DNA of 64,000 nt from Bacteroidia bacterium (GTDB lineage Bacteria > Bacteroidota > Bacteroidia > Cytophagales > Cyclobacteriaceae). Each line of letters begins with the position of its first letter. Within the stretch, counting starts at the first letter, position 1. A program made the translations under genes and the position numbers. The stretch spans positions 16,988 to 80,987 of the forward strand of contig JAUIAO010000022.1 of NCBI GenBank assembly GCA_030425425.1. The letters are read 5' to 3'. The notes under the pieces are model-generated. The model was not told the DNA's origin and did no database searches. It saw only the letters and a program-made list of their open reading frames with translations. Shown here one piece after another: positions 53,484 to 63,132 of this stretch.

Positions 53484-55613
53484 ATGAAGAAACTAATTTA
53501 TGTAACCACAGTATTGACTGTTTTCATGGGTTTAATTTCTTGTGAGGAGCTGGTATCCGTGGAAGATTTTAAAGTTGATAAACCAGTGAGTGTCGAAAAT
53601 CAAGAGGAAATTGATGCATATGATGCTCTGAAAACTTACGCTCCAGACGGTTTTAGGTTAGGAGCCACAGGGGTGAATTCGGATGTTTTTACAGGTCAGG
53701 GTGTTAACTTTCGTTTAATGCGAGATAATTTCTCTGAGATTTCGATTTCTTCTGGTGGAGCTTATCATGGTGATTTTGTGAATGGATCTGGAGATATTTC
53801 GGTAGGTACTTTCGAGAATCTGGTGAGTTTGGCTAGTGACGAGGAAATGTCTGTTTACAGTCCCCCGTTGGTTTGGCATCAAAATCAGAACGCTGATTAT
53901 TTAAATGAACTGTTGGAGCCAATTGTTATTGAAGGAGAGGGAGGAGGTCCCGAATATTATAATTTGGTCGATCAGGACTTTGAGTCAGATGATGCACCGG
54001 ATTATTCCTTCGGTGGAGCAGCGGTTAATTCGTTTACAGCAGATGGAGCTGGAGCCGATGGAACTGGTAGGGCCTTAATTATCAACAATCCTGAAGTTCA
54101 GGCGGATGATTGGAGAACGCAATTGTTCGTGACATTTGAACCTGCCACAGAGTTGGATCAGGTTTTTATACTTTCCATGGACATTAAAGCAGATGAAGCT
54201 GCATCTTTTGCTACTCAGGCTCATGTTACAGCAGGAGCATACCAGCACTGGGATTTCTTCGGCACGTTCAATGCCACCACAGAATGGCAGCACGTGGAAG
54301 TAGAAATAACTGTAGATGCCAACAGGAATGGATGCGGCGCTATTGCATTTAATCTGGGTAACACAGCCACCAATTACTATTTTGATAACATAAGCCTGAG
54401 AAGGTTCAATCCTGATTTCACCGGTCCAACTTGGGAAGTACGAACTGCTCAGGATTTTGAGACAGATGATGCTCCGAATTATTCGATCAGTGGAGCAGCA
54501 ACTGCCTCATTTTCTGCAGACGGAGCTGGAGCTGATGGTAGTGGTAGAGCGTATATTGTTAACAACCCGGCTGTTCAGGCAGACGACTGGAGAAGTCAGT
54601 TCTTTGTGACATTTGACCCTGCAACCGCACTAGATGAGCGACTTACGCTTTCAATGGATATCAAAGCAGATGAAGCGGCCTCATTCACTACACAGGCTCA
54701 TGTTACTGCCGGAGCCTATCAGCATTGGGATTTCTTTGGTACTTTCAATGCCACAACAGATTGGCAGCATGTGGAAGTAGAAGTAACTGTAGATGCAAAT
54801 AGAAACGGCTGTGGTGCGATAGCATTTAACCTTGGTAATACAGCAACCAATTACTATTTCGACAATATTGAGCTGACCTGGTATAATGAAGCCGGAGGCG
54901 GGGGAGAAGATATTATAATAGAGAAAACTCCTGAGCAAAAAGATTCAATTATAAGCGTGCAGCTTGAGCATTGGATTGCTGCAATGGTAGGTTCCTCTGA
55001 AAATGTAACTGCATGGGAGGTTATTAGAGAGCCGATGGATAATGACAATCCTGATGAACTGAGATCGGGAGATGTTGCACCAGAAAGCGAATTTTATTGG
55101 CAGGACTATCTAGGGAAGGATTATGCTAAAAAGGCGTTCTCTATGGCGAGAGATTCAGCAGATGTTGATGATCTATTGTTTATCAGTGAATCTGGTCTTG
55201 AATCCAATCTGGAAAAAGTTCAGGGTCTTATTGACTACATTGATTATATAGAAGATGGTGATGCGATAACAGTGGATGGAATTGCGGTCATTATGCACAT
55301 TGATACAACTGCCTCTCAAACTAATATTGCAACGATGTTTGAGGAATTGGCAGCTACTGGAAAAATGATTAAAATATCAGAACTCAATGTGGCACTAAGC
55401 GATACACCAACAGAGGAGGCGCTTAAAACCCAGGCTGAAATGTATAAGTATGTTTTGGATACATATGCAGCTAAGGTACCAGCAGCTCAGAGATATGGAG
55501 TTTCCATCTGGAACCCAATCGATGATTCAAACTGGGAAGGGCTTTGGAACTCACAACTTACAAGAAAGCCTGCTTATAAGAGCTTCGCTGATGGGTTAGA
55601 GTCAATGAAATAA
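53484..55613 (+). CDS. GH10-like lipoprotein with tandem CBM-type inserts and degraded active site
   Basis: I start at MKKLIYVTTVLTVF (53484; lipobox LISCEE). Residue numbers count from ATG 53472. The N-terminal GH10 part (about 30-150) is split from the C-terminal GH10 part (about 485-713) by two ~145-residue beta domains of CBM4/9 type (164-311 and 324-470), as in Bacteroides Xyn10A. Both catalytic Glu have counterparts (Glu520 in IREP, Glu637 in ISELNV). Many active-site neighbours are changed: NEP is REP, the NxMK region reads SGGAY, GHTLxWH reads SPPLVWH, NDYN reads SESG, and the QxH Gln is Ile/Val. It is probably a binding protein rather than an active xylanase. Confidence 0.82.
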   Translation: MKKLIYVTTVLTVFMGLISCEELVSVEDFKVDKPVSVENQEEIDAYDALKTYAPDGFRLGATGVNSDVFTGQGVNFRLMRDNFSEISISSGGAYHGDFVNGSGDISVGTFENLVSLASDEEMSVYSPPLVWHQNQNADYLNELLEPIVIEGEGGGPEYYNLVDQDFESDDAPDYSFGGAAVNSFTADGAGADGTGRALIINNPEVQADDWRTQLFVTFEPATELDQVFILSMDIKADEAASFATQAHVTAGAYQHWDFFGTFNATTEWQHVEVEITVDANRNGCGAIAFNLGNTATNYYFDNISLRRFNPDFTGPTWEVRTAQDFETDDAPNYSISGAATASFSADGAGADGSGRAYIVNNPAVQADDWRSQFFVTFDPATALDERLTLSMDIKADEAASFTTQAHVTAGAYQHWDFFGTFNATTDWQHVEVEVTVDANRNGCGAIAFNLGNTATNYYFDNIELTWYNEAGGGGEDIIIEKTPEQKDSIISVQLEHWIAAMVGSSENVTAWEVIREPMDNDNPDELRSGDVAPESEFYWQDYLGKDYAKKAFSMARDSADVDDLLFISESGLESNLEKVQGLIDYIDYIEDGDAITVDGIAVIMHIDTTASQTNIATMFEELAATGKMIKISELNVALSDTPTEEALKTQAEMYKYVLDTYAAKVPAAQRYGVSIWNPIDDSNWEGLWNSQLTRKPAYKSFADGLESMK

Positions 55614-55639
55614 GGATTAGTTTTTAGGGTTATAGATGT

Positions 55640-55668
55640 AAAAAGAGGTGTACTAACACCTCTTTTTT
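55640..55668 (+). terminator. Terminator between the xus operon and the glycosidase genes
   Basis: AAAAAGAGGTG (55640-55650) pairs with CACCTCTTTTT (55657-55667) around TACTAA, followed by more T. It closes the xus transcript; the GH97 gene starts 30 nt later with no obvious promoter, so partial read-through is likely. Confidence 0.85.
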
Positions 55669-55697
55669 ATTCTGAGTTATAAGTATAAATTCAAAGC

Positions 55698-57665
55698 ATG
55701 AAACCATGTAAAAAGCACTTTATAATAACCTACGTAATTCTGATAGTTTCTTCACTCAGTATAAATAATTGCATCGCACAAAATGCAAAAATTACCAGTC
55801 CGGATGGTAAGTTGATAGTCTCGGTCGATTTGGTTAAGGGACAAGCTTATTACATGGTTAAGTACGGTGAGAATGAAATACTGGAGAATTCACCGCTCGG
55901 ACTTATTACAAATTTGATCGATTATTCAAAGGATTTTTCTTGGGTATCAAGTACAGAAAATACCATTTCTAAGACGTATACTGATAAAAAAATCAAACGA
56001 TCGAAGATCATTTATGAGGCTAATGAGTTGACAGTATCTCTCAAGACAGTGGACAATCGTCCATTTGATATTGTTTTCAGGGTCAGCAACAATGATATTG
56101 CTTTTCGATATGAACTCCCCGCAGGTAAGGATCCACTTGCCTTGGTAGTCGAAAAGGAGGTTACTGGTTTCAACTTCCCGAAGGAGGCGAAGGGGTTTCT
56201 GACTCCACAGTCCAAATCAATGGTTGGATTTAAACGAACAAAACCAAGCTATGAAGAAGGCTATTTTGTAGAACAACCAATTGACACCAAATCAGCTAAT
56301 AGAATGGGATATACATTCCCGGCTCTTTTCAGAAACAATGATTATTGGACTTTAATTTCCGAAACAGGTGTTAGTGGACAGTATTGTGGGGCGCATCTGA
56401 GTGACCCATCAAAAGAAGGGCTCTATTCTATTGCCTATCCAGACATGACCGAAAACAATGGCTTTGGGAGTACAGGTGCTGCTATAGGTTTACCAGCCAC
56501 AATTCCATGGAGGACCATTAGTGTTGGGAGCAGTTTGAAACCAATAGTTGAGACGACAATTGCTTATGACGTTGTAGGTCCGCTTTATGAAGCGTCCATC
56601 GACTATGATTTTGGTCGGGGAACGTGGAGTTGGATCATGTGGCAGGATAACAGCATGAATTACGATGATCAGGTTCGTTACATTGATTTAGCAGCAGAGT
56701 TGGGGTATCAGTTTATTCTGATTGATGCATGGTGGGATAGGAATATTGGTTATGATCGAATGGAAGAACTGATTGACTATGCCGAATCAAAAGATGTTGG
56801 CGTTTTTCTTTGGTATAATTCAAATGGAGTTTGGAGTGATGCACATATGACTCCTAAGAACAAGATGCATACGTCTATCGCTCGGCACAAAGAAATGAAA
56901 TGGTTGCAGTCTGTTGGTGTTAAAGGAATCAAAGTAGATTTTTTTGGCGGTGACAAGCAAGAGACTATGCGGCTGTATGAGAATCTAATGGCAGATGCCA
57001 ATGAGTATGGATTAATGACCGTTTTTCATGGTACCACTATTCCGAGAGGTTGGGCACGGATGTTTCCCAATTACGTAGGTAGCGAGGCGGTATTGGCTTC
57101 AGAAAACCTCATGTTTAGTCAGGGGTTTAATGATATTGAAGCTTTTAATGCAACCCTTCATCCCTTTATTAGAAATGCCTCCGGATTGATGGAGTATGGG
57201 GGTGTCGTGCTTAACAAACGTTATAATCGAACCAATGATGGAGGCAATCATCGACGAACTTCAGATGTATTCCAGCTGGCTACAGCCATTCTATTTCAGA
57301 ACCCGATCCAGTTTTTTGCATTGACACCTAACAATTTGGAGGATGCACCAGATTTCACGATCGATTTTATGAAAAGGGTTCCTACTACATGGGATGAAAC
57401 GATTTTTCTTGACGGTTATCCAGGTAAATATTGTGTAATCGCTAGAAAGAGTGGGGATAATTGGATTGTGGCGGGAGTCAATGCACAGAAGGAACCCATA
57501 AAATTACGCTTAAGTGTTCCTATGTTATCAGGAAAAGATGCAAGTCTTTATTTTGATAATGAGGATTTGAGTAGTGATGTGAAAACTCTTCTGGTAAAGA
57601 AGAATGGTGATGTGAATGTTACTATTCAGCCGAATGGAGGCATATTGATTGAAGGTAAACAATAG
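55698..57665 (+). CDS. GH97 glycosidase, alpha-galactosidase-type
   Basis: The 655-residue protein has a signal peptide (to about residue 28), a beta-rich N-domain (KITSPDGKLIVSV onwards) and a catalytic barrel. Asp414 in GIKVDFFGGD aligns with the nucleophile Asp of retaining GH97 alpha-galactosidases; the inverting SusB type lacks it. The neighbouring FHGTTIPRGWARMFPN is also typical. Alpha-galactosidase activity on xylan side chains is the best guess. It is 5 nt upstream of the GH43 gene. Confidence 0.88.
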   Translation: MKPCKKHFIITYVILIVSSLSINNCIAQNAKITSPDGKLIVSVDLVKGQAYYMVKYGENEILENSPLGLITNLIDYSKDFSWVSSTENTISKTYTDKKIKRSKIIYEANELTVSLKTVDNRPFDIVFRVSNNDIAFRYELPAGKDPLALVVEKEVTGFNFPKEAKGFLTPQSKSMVGFKRTKPSYEEGYFVEQPIDTKSANRMGYTFPALFRNNDYWTLISETGVSGQYCGAHLSDPSKEGLYSIAYPDMTENNGFGSTGAAIGLPATIPWRTISVGSSLKPIVETTIAYDVVGPLYEASIDYDFGRGTWSWIMWQDNSMNYDDQVRYIDLAAELGYQFILIDAWWDRNIGYDRMEELIDYAESKDVGVFLWYNSNGVWSDAHMTPKNKMHTSIARHKEMKWLQSVGVKGIKVDFFGGDKQETMRLYENLMADANEYGLMTVFHGTTIPRGWARMFPNYVGSEAVLASENLMFSQGFNDIEAFNATLHPFIRNASGLMEYGGVVLNKRYNRTNDGGNHRRTSDVFQLATAILFQNPIQFFALTPNNLEDAPDFTIDFMKRVPTTWDETIFLDGYPGKYCVIARKSGDNWIVAGVNAQKEPIKLRLSVPMLSGKDASLYFDNEDLSSDVKTLLVKKNGDVNVTIQPNGGILIEGKQ

Positions 57666-57670
57666 ATACA

Positions 57671-59023
57671 ATGCGTGAGGTATCCAGGGTTTATCGATTC
57701 ATTTTATATGCTCAGATGGTGTTGATGGGCGAGTTGGCGTTTGCGCAAAACCCACTCATCATGGATCAATTTACCGCAGATCCTACGGCAAGAGTATTTG
57801 GTGGTAAGGTTTATGTTTACCCATCACATGACATACTTGCCGAGGAGGGAAAAGGAAGAACCGGGTGGTTTTGCATGGAGGATTATCACGTTTTTTCGTC
57901 CGCTGATTTAATAAAGTGGACGGATCACGGAGTGATCGTGAGTCAGGAACAAGTCCCCTGGGCAGACCCAAATGCTTACAGCATGTGGGCGCCTGACTGT
58001 ATTGAAAAAAACGGGAAATACTATTTCTATTTTCCCACAAGAGCAAGAGACACCACATACAATGGGAAAGGGTTTACAATAGGTGTCGCTATTGCTGATA
58101 ATCCTGCAGGCCCATTTAACATCCAATCTACACCGATCATCGGCGTACGAGGCATTGATCCGAATGTCTTGATCGACAAAGATGGACAGGCCTATCTGTA
58201 TTGGTCACAGGGGAGCATCTATGGAGCCAGGCTGAAAGAAAATATGCTTGAATTGGCAGAAGAACCACATATTCTTGGGGAGTTGCCTCAAAAGGGTTTA
58301 AAGGAAGGACCTTTTGTTTTTGAGAGGAACGGTATTTACTATCTGACATATCCTCACGTGGAGAATAAAACGGAACGTCTGGAGTACGCTATTTCTGACA
58401 ATCCACTTGGCCCATTTACGGTCAAGGGAGTCATAATGGATGAATGGGCAAATGGGTGCTGGACCAATCATCATTCCATTTTAAAATTTGAAGGACAATG
58501 GTATTTGTTTTATCATCATAATGATCTTTCACCTGATTTTGATAAAGCCAGGTCAATTTGTGCTGATAGCTTGTTCTTTGATACTGACGGTTCCATTTTA
58601 AAAGTAACTCCGACATTCAGAGGAATCGGAAGCCAGAAAGCAACTGAGGCAATTCATCCTGACCGATATAGCTTGAAGAGTGACGGTGTGAATATTGCTT
58701 TCAATGATACACTGGATACCTTCAAAGGCTGGCATGCGGTTCTGGGTATGGAAGAACAGTGGATACAATATAATTCGGTAAATCTAAGACAAGGATTGAG
58801 ACAAGTTATCTGGAAAGTGAGGTCGCCACTAGGCGGGAAAATAGAAGTAAGATTGGATGGCACTTCAGGATCGATCATTTCAACCTTAGTTATCCCTGAA
58901 GGATCATCATGGCAGGAGCTTAAAAGCCCAATTTACGGTTACGAGTCAGGAATTCACAACATAGCTATTATATCTAAAGGAAATAGTGTGGACTTAGACT
59001 GGTTGCGATTTGAAGAACAATGA
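57671..59023 (+). CDS. GH43 glycosidase with C-terminal CBM6-like domain
   Basis: The 450-residue protein has a signal peptide (to about residue 26) and a five-blade propeller. The three acidic GH43 residues are visible: Asp37 (TADPTAR), Asp163 (GIDPNVLID) and Glu212 (KEGPFVFE). From about residue 325 a beta-sandwich follows ([19 protein letters not shown]), a CBM6-type pattern. Such proteins are mostly alpha-L-arabinofuranosidases or beta-xylosidases acting on arabinoxylan. The stop overlaps the GH95 start (ATGA). Confidence 0.88.
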   Translation: MREVSRVYRFILYAQMVLMGELAFAQNPLIMDQFTADPTARVFGGKVYVYPSHDILAEEGKGRTGWFCMEDYHVFSSADLIKWTDHGVIVSQEQVPWADPNAYSMWAPDCIEKNGKYYFYFPTRARDTTYNGKGFTIGVAIADNPAGPFNIQSTPIIGVRGIDPNVLIDKDGQAYLYWSQGSIYGARLKENMLELAEEPHILGELPQKGLKEGPFVFERNGIYYLTYPHVENKTERLEYAISDNPLGPFTVKGVIMDEWANGCWTNHHSILKFEGQWYLFYHHNDLSPDFDKARSICADSLFFDTDGSILKVTPTFRGIGSQKATEAIHPDRYSLKSDGVNIAFNDTLDTFKGWHAVLGMEEQWIQYNSVNLRQGLRQVIWKVRSPLGGKIEVRLDGTSGSIISTLVIPEGSSWQELKSPIYGYESGIHNIAIISKGNSVDLDWLRFEEQ

Positions 59024-61482
59024 AACAGACAATTAAATATTGTTTAGTCCTTTTATTTAGTGTCCTATGCTTTGGGGAGGTTTATGCCCAGCAAAACGGG
59101 AATATGAAGCTCTGGTATGACCAACCGGCAGCTAAATGGGTAGAAGCCTTGCCTATTGGGAATGGCAGACTGGGGGCCATGATTTACGGCGACCCGAAAA
59201 ATGAGATCATTCAGCTCAATGAAAATACGATCTATGCCGGGCAGCCACACCGAAACGATAATCCGAATGCACGGCAAGCACTCTCGAAAGTGAGGGAGCT
59301 CATCTTTTCTGAAGATTATAAGGAGGCACAAGAGCTGATCAATCAGAATTTTTTCACTGGCAAAAATGGCATGCCATACCAAACGGCAGGCCTGGTTAGG
59401 ATTAGCTTTAAAGGAATTGAGCAACCCGAAAATTATTATCGTGAGTTGGATATAGCCAATGCAGTTGTCCGAACTGAATACTCCGTAGGATCCACAAACT
59501 ACAAAACAGAGGCTTTCGCTTCTTTTCCTGATCAGGTTATTGTGATGAAAATCACAGCAAATCAATCAGAGTCTTTGAATTTTGACCTATTTCTTGAAAG
59601 GGAAAATTCGGAAGTACAAGTTTCAGCCAAGCCTAATCGGCTTAGCATGACAGGTGTTTCCAGCAACCATGAAGGAGTTGAGGGTGGGGTAAAGTTCGAT
59701 AGTCGTGTATTGGTAGAAACTATCGGTGGAGAAGTCATAGAAAAGGATGGTTTTTTACAAGTAGAAAAAGCCGATCAAGCTGTGCTGTACATTTCGATTG
59801 GTACCAATTTTAAAAGCTATGCTGATCTGAGTAGAACTGCAGGAGAAATCGCCGAAAATCACTTAATAAAAGCTACAGAAAAGGGATATGAAGCATTGTT
59901 GAAGGGTCATGTTGCCGATTATCAGAAGTTGTTCAACCGTGTATTGTTGGATTTAGGTGAGACAGATTCTATCAAGAATCCGACTGACATCCGGATTAGA
60001 GACTTTGCAAAAGGACAAGATCCTCAGTTGGTTACCCTTTATTATCAGTTTGGCAGATACCTCTTAATTTCCTCTTCTCGTCCTGGTGGTCAGCCGGCCA
60101 ACCTACAAGGCATCTGGAATGACCGACTGGTTCCTCCATGGGATAGCAAATACACTATCAACATTAACGCGGAGATGAACTATTGGCCATCTGAAATAAC
60201 GAATCTCTCCGAGCTTAATCTGCCATTGATAGAAATGGTGCGAGATCTTTCGGAAACAGGAAGAAAAACAGCTAAAGAAATGTATGGAGCTGATGGTTGG
60301 GTAGCTCATCACAATACAGATATTTGGAGAATTACCGGACCAGTAGATGCTGCATTTTGGGGCATGTGGCCGATGGGAGGTGCATGGCTTTGCCAACACC
60401 TTTTTGATAAGTATGATTTTGGTGGAGATAGAGACTATCTCGAGTCTATTTATCCGATTGTTCGTGAGGCAACTCGTTTCTATCTTGACTTTCTTGTAGA
60501 GGAGCCTAAAAGCAAATGGCTAGTTGTTGCTCCATCTATTTCGCCGGAAAACGCGCCGCTTGCTCATCAGGGTATTTCAGTGGGAGCAGGCAATACCATG
60601 GACAATCAGCTACTATTTGATCTTTTTACCCGCACCATAGCTGCCGCAAAATTGCTCCAGGTGGATTCCTTGCTCATTTTGGATATCAATGAAAAGCTCA
60701 AAAGGCTGCCTCCAATGCAGGTCGGAAAGTGGGGGCAACTGCAGGAATGGATGTCCGATTGGGATAACCCTGATGACCATCATAGACATGTATCTCATCT
60801 CTATGGATTGTATCCTTCTAATCAGATTTCTCCATACAGAACTCCAGAATTGTTTTTGGCATCAAGAAAATCGCTCATTGCAAGGGGAGATGAATCTACG
60901 GGATGGTCAATGGGATGGAAGGTAAATCTTTGGGCCAGGTTGTTAGATGGAGATCACGCCATGAAACTGATCAGAGATCAGCTAAGTCCGGCTGGTAGCG
61001 AGAATGGAGGTGAGAGGGGAGGAACGTACCCGAATCTATTTGATGCACATCCGCCCTTTCAGATCGATGGAAATTTTGGTTGTACATCTGGTATCGCTGA
61101 GATGCTTTTGCAAAGTCATGATGGAGCTATCCATGTATTGCCGGCACTTCCTGAATCATGGGCTGATGGAAGTGTGAAGGGACTAAGAGCCAGAGGCGGA
61201 TTTGAGATTGATATGGATTGGGAGTCGGGACAGGTTTCTACTATAACCATTAAGTCAACTCTAGGAGGAAACTGCAGGATTCGATCCTACAACGAACTGG
61301 AAGGCAGGAAGCTGAAAAAAGCAATAGGATTAAATTCTAACTTATACTTCAAGCAACCAGAAATTAAAAATCCATCGATAGCTGAGAATGTGCCGCTAGA
61401 GACATTGGAATTAACTACTATTCATGAGTACGATTTGAATACAAAACCAGGTGAATCTTACCAATTAAGGATACAAAATTGA
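59020..61482 (+). CDS. GH95 alpha-L-fucosidase / alpha-L-galactosidase
   Basis: The 820-residue protein has a signal peptide (to about residue 24), an N-terminal beta-sandwich opening with [24 protein letters not shown], and an (alpha/alpha)6 barrel. Residues Asn381 and Asn383 ([10 protein letters not shown]), Glu510 (SISPEN) and the Asp in FQIDGNFG match the GH95 catalytic set. Family members cleave alpha-L-fucose or alpha-L-galactose. In this xylan context L-galactose, which decorates complex cereal xylans, is a reasonable target. I cannot decide between the two from sequence. Confidence 0.9.
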   Translation: MKQTIKYCLVLLFSVLCFGEVYAQQNGNMKLWYDQPAAKWVEALPIGNGRLGAMIYGDPKNEIIQLNENTIYAGQPHRNDNPNARQALSKVRELIFSEDYKEAQELINQNFFTGKNGMPYQTAGLVRISFKGIEQPENYYRELDIANAVVRTEYSVGSTNYKTEAFASFPDQVIVMKITANQSESLNFDLFLERENSEVQVSAKPNRLSMTGVSSNHEGVEGGVKFDSRVLVETIGGEVIEKDGFLQVEKADQAVLYISIGTNFKSYADLSRTAGEIAENHLIKATEKGYEALLKGHVADYQKLFNRVLLDLGETDSIKNPTDIRIRDFAKGQDPQLVTLYYQFGRYLLISSSRPGGQPANLQGIWNDRLVPPWDSKYTININAEMNYWPSEITNLSELNLPLIEMVRDLSETGRKTAKEMYGADGWVAHHNTDIWRITGPVDAAFWGMWPMGGAWLCQHLFDKYDFGGDRDYLESIYPIVREATRFYLDFLVEEPKSKWLVVAPSISPENAPLAHQGISVGAGNTMDNQLLFDLFTRTIAAAKLLQVDSLLILDINEKLKRLPPMQVGKWGQLQEWMSDWDNPDDHHRHVSHLYGLYPSNQISPYRTPELFLASRKSLIARGDESTGWSMGWKVNLWARLLDGDHAMKLIRDQLSPAGSENGGERGGTYPNLFDAHPPFQIDGNFGCTSGIAEMLLQSHDGAIHVLPALPESWADGSVKGLRARGGFEIDMDWESGQVSTITIKSTLGGNCRIRSYNELEGRKLKKAIGLNSNLYFKQPEIKNPSIAENVPLETLELTTIHEYDLNTKPGESYQLRIQN

Positions 61483-61490
61483 CCAGATAT

Positions 61491-63089
61491 ATGATCGACC
61501 ATAATTTCAACTTATACATACTTCGCTGCTTACTAATAGTTGTTGGTCTAAGTGCATTGCCTAAACTATTACAAGGACAAGATTCAAAGGCGCAAAACCC
61601 AATCATCCATGCTGATGTTCCGGATTGGTCGATCATAAGAGTGGATGACACCTATTACATGAGTAGTACCACCATGCATATGAGCCCTGGGCTTCCAATC
61701 ATGAAATCAAAAGATTTGGTGAATTGGGAAATCATAGGGTATGCGTATGAAACACTTGCGGATAAAGATGACGTGAATTTGAGCAATGGTAAGAACATGT
61801 ATGGGCGTGGCTCATGGGCAAGTTGTCTTAGATACAACCAAGGAACGTACTATGTGTCTACTTTTTCCGCAACAACCAACAAGACCTATGTCTTCACAAC
61901 TGATGATATTGAGAGTGGCCAATGGATGCAACATTCCTTTGAGCCGTCCCTTCACGATCATACCATCTTTTTCGATGATGATGGAAAGATATACATCATT
62001 TGGGGAGGTGGCCAGCTGAAAATCGCTGAATTGAAACCGGATTTCTCAGGTCTGGTTGATGGATCAGAACGTGTCCTGATTGAAAATGCACATGCTCCAA
62101 TTAAGACCGAAATCATGCTAAATGCAGAAGGATCACAATTATTTAAAGTGAATGGAAAATACTACCTGTTCAATATTGCCTGGCCCAGAGGGGGAATGCG
62201 AACGGTTATTATTCATAGAGCCGATAAAATCACTGGTCCTTATGAAGGGAGGGTTGCTTTTGAAGATAAGGGGGTTGCTCAAGGTGGCCTAATAGAAACA
62301 CCTGAAGGCAATTGGTTCGCCTTCTTGTTTCGCGATTATGGAGCCGTTGGCCGAATCCCGTATCTGGTTCCAGTTCAGTGGGTAGATGGTTGGCCAATAA
62401 TTGGGGAGGATGGAAAGGTTCCTGAGACGCTTGACTTGCCTGCTAACAATAGTCTAATTCCGGGAATAGTGTCTTCAGATGAATTTAATAGAAAAAAGAA
62501 AGATCCAAAATTGCCTTTGGTATGGCAATGGAATCACAATCCCAATAATGATTTGTGGTCACTGGATAGCAGAGCCGGATACTTGCGTCTTACAACCGGA
62601 AGAATCGATAACTCTATAGTTGAAGCAAGGAATACACTTACGCAAAGGACCATTGGGCCAGAGTGTTCGGGTATCACTTCTATTGATGCGTCGGGTATGA
62701 AAGAAGGAGATTTTGCTGGCATGGTGATGCTACAGCAACAATACGGATATGTCGGGGTGACAATTGAGGATGGTAAAAAGAGCATCCTCATGGTCAGGAA
62801 TCAATCAAAGGGTGATGAGCCAAAAGTAGAGGAAAGGATTGCGCTCAACCAGGACGTTCTTTTCCTGAAAGTAGTCGGTGACTTTAAGGAGCGAAGAGAC
62901 ATTGCTACTTTTTATTATAGCCTTGATGGCAAGTCGTGGAATAAAATTGGCTCAGAATTACAAATGCGTTATACCCTTCCACATTTTATGGGGTATCGAT
63001 TTGGATTATTCAATTATGCGACGAAATATATTGGTGGCTATGCGGACTTTGATTACTTCCGCATCAGCGATCAGATTGACAATAAATAA
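61491..63089 (+). CDS. GH43 glycosidase (subfamily-12-like) with C-terminal beta-sandwich
   Basis: I start at ATG 61491 (MIDHNFNLYILRCLL...); TTG 61479 overlaps the GH95 stop. The signal segment ends near LQGQDS. The propeller opens with HADVPDWSIIRVDDTYYMSST (base Asp in ADVPDW) and contains TEIMLNAEGSQLFKVNGKYYLF, which holds the general acid Glu. Residues from about 335 form a beta-sandwich that completes the active site in this type. Likely arabinofuranosidase or xylosidase. It ends the glycosidase operon segment. Confidence 0.86.
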   Translation: MIDHNFNLYILRCLLIVVGLSALPKLLQGQDSKAQNPIIHADVPDWSIIRVDDTYYMSSTTMHMSPGLPIMKSKDLVNWEIIGYAYETLADKDDVNLSNGKNMYGRGSWASCLRYNQGTYYVSTFSATTNKTYVFTTDDIESGQWMQHSFEPSLHDHTIFFDDDGKIYIIWGGGQLKIAELKPDFSGLVDGSERVLIENAHAPIKTEIMLNAEGSQLFKVNGKYYLFNIAWPRGGMRTVIIHRADKITGPYEGRVAFEDKGVAQGGLIETPEGNWFAFLFRDYGAVGRIPYLVPVQWVDGWPIIGEDGKVPETLDLPANNSLIPGIVSSDEFNRKKKDPKLPLVWQWNHNPNNDLWSLDSRAGYLRLTTGRIDNSIVEARNTLTQRTIGPECSGITSIDASGMKEGDFAGMVMLQQQYGYVGVTIEDGKKSILMVRNQSKGDEPKVEERIALNQDVLFLKVVGDFKERRDIATFYYSLDGKSWNKIGSELQMRYTLPHFMGYRFGLFNYATKYIGGYADFDYFRISDQIDNK

Positions 63090-63132
63090 TCACCTAGATT
63101 TTTAGTACATGCGCAAATAAGAGTTTTAGAAG

